NCBI GenBank assembly: GCA_024180945.1
Contig: JAKSGN010000013.1
Coordinates: 620,001 to 684,000, forward strand
Direction: 5' to 3'
Origin: Macrophomina tecta
Taxonomy: Eukaryota > Ascomycota > Dothideomycetes > Botryosphaeriales > Botryosphaeriaceae
Length of the DNA: 64,000 nt
This document shows, in pieces, positions 10,019 through 19,736 of this stretch. Made by a program: the position numbers and the translations under genes. Position 1 is the stretch's first letter, and the number at the start of each line of letters is the position of its first letter. The notes under the pieces are model-generated. The model ran no database searches. It worked only from the letters and a program-made list of their open reading frames with translations, and was not told the origin of the DNA.

Positions 10019-12357
10019 TTACATTGGATTGTCGACATTCGGTAACGCTCGAGACTCAGGAGGTCCAACTGCGATACCATTTACTTCGTTCTCTTTCCAC
10101 TGCTCACCACCTAAGCCCAGAGTCCAGATGACCTCTATTTGTTTGATGAGCTCCTGCAAGCTGCTGCCGTCGCGCAATAGTTTTGCCTGGCCCACGGGGG
10201 CGGCACCCAGGAGATTCTCTTGTTTCAATACAGGCATTGTTGCTGACTGATGTGCCGTATGTCTTCGGACAGCTTGGCGCAGACGGGTGATAATCTCGGC
10301 GTCGCGGCGCGTAAGGGGTCCATACGAGGGTGAGGCAAGCATATTCAACCAGGAAACCATGGTGCGGGCCATTTCAACGGCAATGTAATAGGCAGACAGA
10401 CTCAGAACGTGGGAGGCGTATGTGGCAATCTATGACTGTTAGCGTTCTTGGCTGCAGAAAAATAGAGCTATCATGCTGACCTCAGTGAAGCCTAGCTTGG
10501 AGATGCTCGTGTACATGGCTGTTGCACACTCGATGGTTTTGTAAGTCCAATCCGGCCGATCTCGAGAGGCGTTGTCGTTCTTGTGGAGTCGGAGGGTGAT
10601 GTATTGATGCAGGAAGATGTTCTCAATGCGTGGGTGGGCAGGCATGGTGGAATCCCACAAGCATTCGGGACTCGCCCACCATAGCTCCGTCCACAAGTTC
10701 AACGAACCGTCGATGCCTTCCCGTAGCCGAAAGGTGGACATGTCCCTGGCTTTCCAGCCGTCGACAGTCGTGTAATTTGTGGGCAGTTTGGTGGCAACGT
10801 TGTACGAGTCCATAATGACGCACAGGAGGATTAGCTGGCCATATATGGTGGCCAACTCATAGTCGGTGGAATATACGGTATCTTGTGAGAGAATAGCATG
10901 GGCGGCCGTGGGGAAGATGATCTCAGACTTCTGGCGAAGACCGAGGAGGTCGACCTGGGCTTGCCACTCTGTTTCAGTGGCAGCTTCCCAGATACTCTCG
11001 GGGGATGGAAGCGTTAGCTCTATCGAATTGGCAAGGATTGGGGTGTCGTGGCCGTAAAAAGTCGACTGCATCACGGAGTTGACGAAAAAGGCGAAACCAG
11101 TCCTGCAGGGGTCAGTACCGCCGGGGTGTTGATGGAAAAGCTGGCATACCGCTTGATCTCTTCTCGTAACCTCCAGCTATGCCAGTCATCGTAGGTCAAG
11201 GGCGGAAGCGTAGTTTGCACAAAATCAATGAGGGCCTGGCTTGGCGGTCAGTGCTGGGCACAGAAGATGGGAGAAGGCGGACGCACCTGTGCCACGTTGT
11301 GCTTCTCGCGGCCGGCCCATCTGCGCGTCTCATCGTTGCCGTACCAAACGGCGAAATCTATCAACAGGATCTTGGCCTGGAAATTCCGAAGACACGCGGT
11401 GGCCTGCGCCTCACTTAGTGGAGATGCCGGGAGGGCTGAAGCGGAGCCTACCATCTGAGATTGACGCTGCAATGTTTCAGAGGCAAGCTTATGCATCCTG
11501 GCGGCTTTGGAGCGGTATTCATCCAGGTAGAGCGAGCCGGCCATGGCCATGGTGTAGTACAGGGCGGAGTTCTGAGTCGAGCACTCCTGCTCGCAAGTCA
11601 GGTAGTGCAAAAACGGAATGCGGGGCAGGAATCTCTGGCGGAATTTGTCGACGCATATTCGCATGTCCTGCTGGGTCATGGGCAGGACGGGCGAGTGGAA
11701 GATGGATGCAGTCAGGGGGAAAGAGGCGTTCGGAGCGTGCGCGAGAGCCAGCGAGGGAGGCACCAGCGGCGAGGTGGTGGGATCAAACGAGGGCATGACA
11801 TAGTCCTGCCACGAGGGCAGCGCGGTGGGATTGGCGAGGTGCATGCCGTATTCGGGCCATTCCTGGAGGCCGTAGTCCCACTCGGTGGTCAGGTTGAAGG
11901 AGTCGCTGGTGTTGGCGAAGACGCCGGTCATCTGCAGGTCCGCGGGCGGCGACTGCGAGGCGGAGCTGCTCGCGGGGCCGGGGCCATGGTGTTGCGGGGG
12001 CGTGACGGCCTGGGGCGCGGCTGCGTGGGCGGAGACAGGGCTGATGGCGGAGGCGGACGAGGGCAGCGGCTCCTGGGGCGGCGTGGTTGATGACTGCTGG
12101 ATTGGGCCGTGGGGAATGGGGCCTCTCCTGGGCTTCCGCCTCCGCTTTAGCGGGTTCGGCTGATGGACGAGCTTGTGTCGTTGCAGGACGTCCTTGCGGT
12201 GGAAGCGCATGCCGCAGCTGTCGTGGTCGCACAGAAAGCGTGGGAAGCCATGGCTGAGCTCGTGGCGGCGCAGGTGGTCCTCGCGCTTGAACTGGTCGGA
12301 GCAGTGCTTGCACTTGTACCACGCCGGGTCGTCGGTGGAGGGGGACAGAGATGACAT
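10019..12357 (-). CDS. C2H2 zinc-finger transcription factor with fungal-specific regulatory domain
   Basis: Four exons are supported: 11287..12357, 11150..11235, 10481..11102 and 10019..10429. They give 729 residues, with every junction in phase. The start ATG (MSSLSPSTDD) is the first in frame. Two tandem C2H2 fingers lie at the N terminus: Cys16/Cys19/His32/His36 and Cys43/Cys48/His61/His65. A basic patch follows (LKRRRKPRRG), then a Pro/Ser/Ala-rich linker. From about residue 230 comes a fungal-specific transcription factor region: FRQRFLPRIPFLH, YTMAMAGSLYLDEYRSKAA, and helical blocks through exon 3 (ELTLPSPESIWEAATETEW, TELWWASPECLWDSTM). This two-finger plus fungal_trans architecture is common in filamentous fungi. 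The target genes are unknown; the neighbour PABA synthase is divergent and more than 1.4 kb away, which is not strong evidence of a link. Confidence 0.88.
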
Positions 12358-13792
12358 AACTGCAGCGCGGCGTCTAATGGACAGCAGCAGCTACGGCGGA
12401 GGAGACGAGGGGTGGGCGGCGTTTTCTCCACGGCCAGCCAAGTGTCTATTTTGGGGGGGTTCTGGAATAGCCTCGCACACGGGCGTGTGGACGGCCCCGC
12501 CTGCTTATCCAAGCCGGAGTTAGTTCCTGCCCGACGCCCTAAAATCATGGTGTCGCGGCCAGCGGTTGCGCGCACCACCTCCCGCGTGCGCGAAATAAGG
12601 CCCGACCGCCGCTCAAGCATTTGCCAAGCGCCGTCAATCTTACGGCGGGGGCGCCCTCCAGGGTTCTTAAGTACTGCACACCCGCCGCGCCTTTCCTGCA
12701 TCAGGCTGCCTCCTCTCCGTGCTGCGGTGCCCCCGTGCCTGCAGAGGGCTGGTGGCGGCGGCGGCGGCGGCGGTGGTGGTGGCTGCAGCCTCGTCGCACC
12801 AGGGCTGGCTCCTCCGCGCCGCGTCCTTCCCTTTTCGCCGGCATCGATATGAAAAAGTCAACCAGACCACTTGGAGCCCTGACAGATTGAGAGGCAAAGC
12901 AGTGGCTGGGGGTGATTGCAGGGCTCGGGCAGCCGCGCAGTCCTTGCGCCGAAAATAGGGCTCGTAGCGGAGAGTCATTTAGATTGGCCCAGAGGGTCGA
13001 CTTCATTTCCTCAACGGTTGTGAGATGTGCCCGGAAGACCAGTGATGGTGATTGCGGGCACAGGAGCTTGACGGGAGCATCGTGGGACAGACGGAGCCGA
13101 CAACAGCGCGAATCTTCGCCGGGCTCTCCTCCAAGTTTGGCTTCGACCGCGAGTCCTAATGGCAGCAAGCTTGCCCACGAAGGATTGCACGGAAAGACTG
13201 AGGATCCGCATGCAGGGACAGCCACCGGGGCCACCGGGGCCACCGGGGCCGCGGGCGTTCGCGCGAGAAACACACCCCCCCAGGGCCGCTCCGGCTCAAC
13301 TTCAATCGGCGACATGTTCCGTCGGCAGTCTCGCCCTCGGCCCAGCCAATCCACCCCAGCCCACACGCACACTCACGCCCCCATGTCCACCCTCTCTCCC
13401 TGGTACTCTCACCTCCCTGGCTGCTCTCACCAGTCTCCCTACCATCATCTCAGCGTTTTGGCTCTGTCGCTGGCGATTCGGACACCCCATCGGCGCAGTC
13501 ATGGACTGACTCATCCTCGGGCTTCTTTCGGCGACCTACTTTTTTTTCCTTTCCGTCGTCTTGAGCACCGCTCCGAGTCTCCCCATCTTGGTCGCGCCCC
13601 GTTTCTCTCCGATTTCTTTTCTCTGCATTCCACTCGCAGTTCCTTCGATCCATCCGTCCTGCCTTGAGATACCCCGGATTTACGTCTGCACTCCCGCTCT
13701 GCACCGCCTCACTCCGAAACAAAGACCACGTCCGGGGCTCTTTGCTGCTGTTTCGTTCTTGGTCAGCTACACGCATTCTCCCAGCCTCCGAC
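12358..13792. other. Divergent upstream region between the C2H2 regulator and PABA synthase
   Basis: It is GC-rich with simple repeats: a GGC/GGT run around 12748–12782 and three copies of the nonamer CCACCGGGG around 13222–13248. From about 13300 to 13790 the plus strand becomes CT-rich, as in fungal 5' leaders. Long open frames here are low complexity and overlap on both strands, so none is called. Confidence 0.5.
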
Positions 13793-16477
13793 ATGGATCA
13801 AGATGGAATCTGTGCGGCCCCCCGCATTCTGTTCATCGACGCCTACGACTCGTTCGCCAACAACATTGTCGCCCTGTTAGAGCTTGAGCTCCGCGCACGC
13901 GTCACCACCATCTATATCGACGACCCAAACTTTCTCCATCGTCCATCACTCGATTTCTACCTCTTCCTGCAGTCGTTTGATGCCGTCGTTGCCGGCCCCG
14001 GTCCAGGCTCTGTAATCAATCCCCGAGACACTGGCCTAATTTCAATCCTGTGGTCTCTCCCTGACCACCATCTCTTGCCCGTCCTTGGAATATGCCTGGG
14101 CTTCCAGAGTCTTGCCTATGCTTTTGGCGCTGAAATCCAAAGACTTCCGGAGCCCCGACATGGAATTGTTACCAACGTCCTTCACCAGCGCACTTCGCTC
14201 TTCGAGCACCTGTCTGAGGTCCACGCCACCCAGTATCACTCACTTCACGTTGATGTGGGCTTTCCATCCTCTGTGCGCAGAGCCCATCCGCTATCAACAG
14301 CGCTTTGGTCTCCTTCTACCAAGTGTCCAGACCTGATACCCCTGGCGTGGGACTGTGATAGCTCCGAAAACGGCCCCGTTCTGATGTCCCTAAAACACCG
14401 TATTAAACCCTTTTGGGGCGTCCAATATCATCCTGAGTCTATTTGCACTGATCTAGAAGGCGCCCGAATAATCCAAAACTGGTGGAGCCAAGCAAAGTCC
14501 TGGCTGTCATCCCATTCGCCTAGCCAACTCCGGCAAGGGTCATTGGGCAAGCTAAATGAGCCGGGCAGCTGGTCTGCTGTTGGCTGCAATTCCAGAAGGG
14601 GAAATCTTAACCACAATACCAGCGCTTGGGATCACCTATCCTGTCGTCTGCTCCAATGCTCTCTGATCAACCGCCCCGGCATCCATGTCGCTTACGAATG
14701 CCTGAACCCGGCATTGACCGATGTTCGGCGCATCTGCGAGCTGCTTACCACTCCCGGCCAAGAGTCAGTGGTGTTGGAATCCGGCATGAATAAGCATGGA
14801 CGGCCAATTCGCGCAGAAACCGGGAACAAATCAATAATCGGCTGTCTGGAACAAGAGAGAAATCTGCGCTTAGAATACTTTGTGGATGGTCAGGTTCTGG
14901 AGCTCCGAGTAGGGCGAGATCTTGTCCATCGGCAAGAAGGAGCAGACGTCTGGCAATATATCAAACACCTGTTGTCTGTTACCCGAGTGGCAAAAGGGCC
15001 CGCTGATTCGCCATTCTGGGGCGGCCTGGTTGGATTCGTCTCGTATGAGGCTGGTCTCGAAACCATCAACGCAAACCCAAACCAAACGCCCGGACAGGCG
15101 CCAGCTACCGTCAGCTTCCGTAAGCCAGATCTCTCTTTTGCCTTCGTTACCAGAAGCGTCGTAGTGGACCATATCTCGCACAAAGTTTATGTCCAGAGCA
15201 TCCGCGATGGCGACTGCGATTGGGTACGGTCAACAACCAGAAGAATCCACGGACTAGCAACGCCGCCACCTCGGTCGCAAGCCGCCGATGTATCATCGGC
15301 TCTTGCAGGCTCGGCTGTTGCCATCCCCACGCAGACCTCATACGAAAACAAAGTTCGCAGCTGTCAGGAATCTATCCGCGCTGGGGATTCGTACGAACTT
15401 TGTCTCACCTCTCAAACGACCATCTCTCTCCCTCGCTCATCCTCTGCCAACTTCCCTTGGAACCTCTATACACGTCTTCGGCACCTCAATCCCGCACCCT
15501 TTGGTGCTTATATCCGCCTCGGTCCACCTGGCGCTGGTGTCAACATCCTCAGCAGCAGCCCCGAACGCTTCCTATCGTGGACCCGCGAGGGCCTGTGTCA
15601 GTACCGACCCATCAAAGGCACGGTCCGGAAGGAGGCGGGAGTGACGCGTGATGATGCAGAGCGTATTCTGAATAGCTCAAAAGAACGAGCTGAGAATTTG
15701 ATGATCGTGGACTTGGTGAGACACGATCTTCACGGTGTAGTTGGTGCAGGCAATGTTCGGGTGAGCAAGCTGATGGGTGTGGAGGAATACGAGACTGTAT
15801 GGCAGCTGGTGAGCGTCATTGAGGGCGACCTTACTGCATCGTGGGCGCCGGCACAGTCTGCCAATGCTGGACGGTCTGGCGAGCGCCATCGTCCTGCTGT
15901 CACCGCTGCGTCCGTTCCATCTGAAGACGAAGATTCCGACCGCCTCAGCACTGCCGCCTCGTCGTCCTCTTCATCACTCGCCCCCTCGCCAGCCCCGTCC
16001 CCCTGCCCCGGCTTGTCAGCATCGCACCCGCTGCACTCCTCTCCGACCGTTCCTCAAACGTACAGGACGCAACAGAAACCAACGCACCGCAATGAACCCC
16101 GCAGTCACAAACAGTCAGTGCTAGGAATCGACATCCTACACGCCTCACTTCCGCCAGGATCCATGACCGGCGCGCCTAAAAAGAGGTCGTGCGAACTGCT
16201 GAATTCTATCGAGGAGGGCCAGCCACGCGGCGTCTATTCAGGCGTGCTGGGATACCTGGATGTCGGAGGTGGTGGTGACTTCGCCGTCGTCATCAGAACA
16301 GCCTGGAGATGGGATACTGAGCTTGAGGAAAATGAGCCGGGGAATGAAATCTGGAGAGTGGGTGCAGGTGGCGCGGTAACTGCACAAAGTACACCTGAGG
16401 GCGAGTACGAAGAGATGTTGGTGAAGTTGGAAAGCGCATTAAGGGTGTTTGATGGAAATGTCAAGATCGATGAATGA
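13793..16477 (+). CDS. pabA: Bifunctional para-aminobenzoate (aminodeoxychorismate) synthase
   Basis: This single exon of 894 residues starts at ATG 13793 (MDQDGICAAPRILFIDAYDSF). Upstream in-frame codons lack an ATG. The N-terminal class I glutamine amidotransferase has the oxyanion motif AGPGPGS, nucleophile Cys101 in GICLGFQSL and His213/Glu215 in VQYHPES. The C-terminal chorismate-binding domain has SSSPERFLSW, IKGTVRKEAG (active-site Lys608), LMIVDLVRHDL, GSMTGAPKKRS near residue 789 and the final GAGGAVTAQSTPEGEYEEM. It uses glutamine ammonia to convert chorismate to aminodeoxychorismate, the step before PABA lyase in folate synthesis, in the cytosol. A low-complexity insert of about 90 residues (about 684–772, Ser/Pro-rich with SSSSSLAPSPAPSPCP) interrupts the PabB domain just before GSMTGAPKK. 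The gene symbol follows Aspergillus usage. Confidence 0.93.
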   Translation: MDQDGICAAPRILFIDAYDSFANNIVALLELELRARVTTIYIDDPNFLHRPSLDFYLFLQSFDAVVAGPGPGSVINPRDTGLISILWSLPDHHLLPVLGICLGFQSLAYAFGAEIQRLPEPRHGIVTNVLHQRTSLFEHLSEVHATQYHSLHVDVGFPSSVRRAHPLSTALWSPSTKCPDLIPLAWDCDSSENGPVLMSLKHRIKPFWGVQYHPESICTDLEGARIIQNWWSQAKSWLSSHSPSQLRQGSLGKLNEPGSWSAVGCNSRRGNLNHNTSAWDHLSCRLLQCSLINRPGIHVAYECLNPALTDVRRICELLTTPGQESVVLESGMNKHGRPIRAETGNKSIIGCLEQERNLRLEYFVDGQVLELRVGRDLVHRQEGADVWQYIKHLLSVTRVAKGPADSPFWGGLVGFVSYEAGLETINANPNQTPGQAPATVSFRKPDLSFAFVTRSVVVDHISHKVYVQSIRDGDCDWVRSTTRRIHGLATPPPRSQAADVSSALAGSAVAIPTQTSYENKVRSCQESIRAGDSYELCLTSQTTISLPRSSSANFPWNLYTRLRHLNPAPFGAYIRLGPPGAGVNILSSSPERFLSWTREGLCQYRPIKGTVRKEAGVTRDDAERILNSSKERAENLMIVDLVRHDLHGVVGAGNVRVSKLMGVEEYETVWQLVSVIEGDLTASWAPAQSANAGRSGERHRPAVTAASVPSEDEDSDRLSTAASSSSSSLAPSPAPSPCPGLSASHPLHSSPTVPQTYRTQQKPTHRNEPRSHKQSVLGIDILHASLPPGSMTGAPKKRSCELLNSIEEGQPRGVYSGVLGYLDVGGGGDFAVVIRTAWRWDTELEENEPGNEIWRVGAGGAVTAQSTPEGEYEEMLVKLESALRVFDGNVKIDE

Positions 16478-17605
16478 TGAAGAGAGAAGGCAGCGACTGT
16501 TTCAACACTATTTCCAGGCTTGGGTAAAAGCTACCGAGTGGGCCGGGCGTTCATTTATGGTTTAATCGGCCCCTGGTTCGTCCATTGGGCTTCAACACAG
16601 CCCCGTAAACATCCTTTGGATGGGGTCTTGGTTTTGGGAAGTGGTGAATTACGGCGTATTTTTGGTTGGATCTGTAAGCCACCATCGGGCATCTTCTTGA
16701 CGTTCAACAGCGAGCATGGCGACGGTATTCGACATTTAGATGGTAAACTATGAGCTCAACGCTTACGGCGGTATTTTGAATTTATGGAGTTCCTTCCATC
16801 CCGAGGTGCCCCTGACAATTCTCTCCTCGACACGCATCGCTATACGCATCCTGCGCTCCCGCCATCCGATGTACGTGCCCGTAGATGATTGCAGACACAG
16901 AAATGCCTAAGTTGCATGGATCTATTTGATTACTGTTGTGCCTCGGTTGCACGATGACATCTGATTGGTCCATGCCAATTGTTCGGGAGTCGCTGCTGAC
17001 CTCATTGATCTCATTGATCGGCCTGCAAGACTAATCATACTTATTGACCCGGACAGACCGGGAAGTAGTGGTTTGATCCTGATTATTGAAAACTAGCTAT
17101 GAGAGTCGGGTTTACCGAGCGGAACTGAGTTTAAACCGATGAAACCCGCGGCCAACTTCTTTTCTTCGGCATAGCGCTTGAATACCGAGGGGAAATCGCT
17201 TACACTGACCATGAGCCCTGGCTGTGAGAACACTACGTGCGTTGGTGCTATTGATGAGCGCTGTCAGCCACGTGAACGACCAGGAAGAAGGGGGGAAACG
17301 AAGGCTAAGCTTTTGTTCGACAGGCATAAGGCCGCAGAATACTCCATCGGGATTGAGCACGACTCAGCGTTCTGCACATCGCATGTCCGCTGCGTGTGAG
17401 AAAAGTCCGAGCCACCGGTGCAACTTCCGGGGCGTGGTCCCAGCTCCATCTACATCTGCACATCATCATTTCATCGCCGGATGCAGCTCACTGTTCAGAT
17501 CCGGAGCAGCGCCTCTGGCTGCACTTAAGCGATGGCCCTCCAGGCTCGTCTCCAAGGCTACGGTCCCTCGAATCGCAAGACCCGCCCAGGTTCACTCTCT
17601 TCAAG
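16478..17605. other. Intergenic interval, no gene seen
   Basis: It holds the 3' flank of PABA synthase and the upstream region of the secreted hydrolase. I see no credible gene. A duplicated CTCATTGAT occurs at about 17001–17019. Confidence 0.5.
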
Positions 17606-18787
17606 ATGCCGTCGCTCGCTTCAGCCCTCAGCTCAGCCCTCCTGCTTCACGCTGGCCTCACCGTTGCCGCCCCCGCTAAGCGCAGCGGGTCGACGTGCTC
17701 GGACATCAACCTCTCCGTCACCATCAGCGCCGAGAACAGGGTGATTCCCGACTACCTCCTCTCCGGCCTCACTTCCACCACCCTGAGCCTTGCGGGCGTC
17801 GAGCAATTGCTCAATGGCGTCGGCAACGAACTTCAACTCGCCCTCGTCAACGGCACCTACAACATCGCCGGCCGCTTCTGCGAGCCCGAAGTCCAGATCC
17901 CCCGCCGCTCCGACACCATCCAGCTGCTCGTCCACGGCATCACCTACGACCGCAATTACTGGTCTGGCGGCGGCAGCCTTACCGGCTGGGAGGGCTCTCA
18001 GTACTCCTGGCTCGCGCACGCCTCGGCGCAAGGCTACCCGACCCTCTCCATCGACCGGCTCGGCAACGGTCTCTCCGACCACCCGGATCCTCTCCTCGTC
18101 GTCCAGAAGCCTGCGCACGTCGAGGTCGCCCATCAGGTCACGCAGGCGCTGCGCGCCGGCGCCGTCGGCGGCCGCGCCTTCAGCAAGATCGCCTACGTGG
18201 GCCATTCATATGGCTCGCTCATTGGCAACACGCTCGCGGCCCGCTATCCGGACGACATTGACGCCTTCATCCTAACAGGCTTCACCTCCGCCCTCAAGCA
18301 GGCCATCGCCGGCGTTGTCGTCTCGCCGCTCGGCGCGCCCGCTGCCCTCGTCGAGCCCGCCCGCTTCGGCAACCTCTCGCTCGGCTACATGGCCATGTCG
18401 AACGAGGAGGGCGCGCGCGGCGTCTTCTACACCAACTCGGCCGACGAGTGGGACGCCTCCGTCGTGTACCGTGACTGGCTCAGCCGCGGCACCTATACCC
18501 TGGGCGAGGCCATCTCGACTCTCTTCGTCAACGACGTTGCCGAGGAGTTTGATAAGCCAGTCTTGGTCCTGACGGGCCACAAGGATCAGATCTTCTGCGG
18601 ACTGGCCCTGCCGGTCCTGGGCGAGGCAGATTGCTCGGGATATCTGGAGCGTACGAGGCAGCTGTTCCCGGCCGCCAAGTATTATACTAAGGATGTGCCG
18701 GCGACCGGGCATTGCTTGAATTTTCACTATTCGGCTAATGAGACGTTTGCTGCGGCGCATGATTTCTTGCATGGAGCGGGGTTTTAG
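17606..18787 (+). CDS. Secreted alpha/beta hydrolase
   Basis: One exon of 393 residues. The frame is open upstream, but ATG 17606 is chosen because it opens directly into a signal peptide (MPSLASALSSALLLHAGLTVAAPAKRS, cleavage likely after VAA or at KR). The core has a strand and oxyanion region QLLVHGITYDRNYW, a nucleophile elbow GHSYGS with Ser201, and a late TGH with His369 in VPATGHCLNFHYS; a likely acid is the Asp of VLTGHKDQIFC. Cysteines are spaced as in extracellular proteins. The arrangement fits secreted esterase/lipase-like hydrolases of ascomycetes. The substrate cannot be read from the sequence. Confidence 0.85.
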   Translation: MPSLASALSSALLLHAGLTVAAPAKRSGSTCSDINLSVTISAENRVIPDYLLSGLTSTTLSLAGVEQLLNGVGNELQLALVNGTYNIAGRFCEPEVQIPRRSDTIQLLVHGITYDRNYWSGGGSLTGWEGSQYSWLAHASAQGYPTLSIDRLGNGLSDHPDPLLVVQKPAHVEVAHQVTQALRAGAVGGRAFSKIAYVGHSYGSLIGNTLAARYPDDIDAFILTGFTSALKQAIAGVVVSPLGAPAALVEPARFGNLSLGYMAMSNEEGARGVFYTNSADEWDASVVYRDWLSRGTYTLGEAISTLFVNDVAEEFDKPVLVLTGHKDQIFCGLALPVLGEADCSGYLERTRQLFPAAKYYTKDVPATGHCLNFHYSANETFAAAHDFLHGAGF

Positions 18788-19736
18788 AGGCGCCATGGGG
18801 GCGAGCGTGGAGGTGTATGTATGAATATTGATGTAATATTGTTTAGTGATAATAACCAATGAAGATTTCCAGTGAAGCGCTGCGAATGGATCAGGAGCAG
18901 AAGCATTCATCGGGATGTAAACATATTCAGCCCTTCTGGACACTTGTATACGGACGACGAGTACTCGCAGTACCCAGACATCGCTCTGAAGGAGGTGGAA
19001 GCTGTAATGGTGCTGGTGTCGCATTTTGCGTTGTCGGTCGGTGGTGGGGGCACATTTAGCTATGTGCTGGGGACGTGACAGGTTGGGATGGCGGCTACAT
19101 GGGCTCACGTTTACAGTCGGCTACAGGAAGAACTGGGTGCCCATGGAACTCTGCTGCGAGAAGATAGAGGGTAGTGGAGGTATGCTGCGACTCGAAAAGT
19201 GGTTGCCTCAGTTTCGGAGCTACTACAGGGTCCTCGATTGGGCACATTCCCAGCCGAGGATATTCGTCGTCTCTTTAACGTCACCCCGGCGCGTCACCTA
19301 CCATCGCAATATTCGCCCAGACTTGTCAGAGATGCAAGAGCCTTACAGCGCCACTTGCGTTGAAAAAGGCGTCTCCCATCTTCAGGCGTGGCTGAAAGAA
19401 ATTGACGAAGACTGGCGTCCGCAAAGCAGACTGCAGCAGATGTTCCCCACGCCACCTCCGCTTTACAGCCGCTCAGGGCTCCGCATTCAAGAAAGGTGAG
19501 GGGTCATTAAGCTATTCACTTACATGTCAGGCTCAGGGCCGTGGCCTACGGCTCAAAAATCGTCAGTTCAGCTGGCTACAGGTAGTTTACTCTATTCCGG
19601 AGCCTCCCCAGTTGGCCTATCGTGGAGTATCCAGTGTCAGCATGAGTGTCCGTAGCTCTACTCTCGCCTTGCTCTTCGCAGTGGCAATATTCAGCCTGAT
19701 AATCATGTTAACTATTTAAGGAGGTAGTAAAAATCC
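18788..19736 (+). other. Interval upstream of a decayed gene, no intact gene
   Basis: Plus-strand frames of 60–157 codons are present (for example 19026..19499) but match no family I know. Part may belong to the decayed gene that follows. Confidence 0.35.

Noticed and set aside
11461..12090. 209-codon plus-strand Gly/Arg-rich open frame
   Set aside because: Antisense of the first exon of the C2H2 regulator.
13222..13248. CCACCGGGG tandem repeat giving Gly-Pro-Pro-like codons
   Set aside because: Only three units in a non-coding, low-complexity upstream region; no collagen-like gene around it.
18272..19108. 278-codon minus-strand open frame
   Set aside because: Mostly antisense of the secreted alpha/beta hydrolase; no domain.
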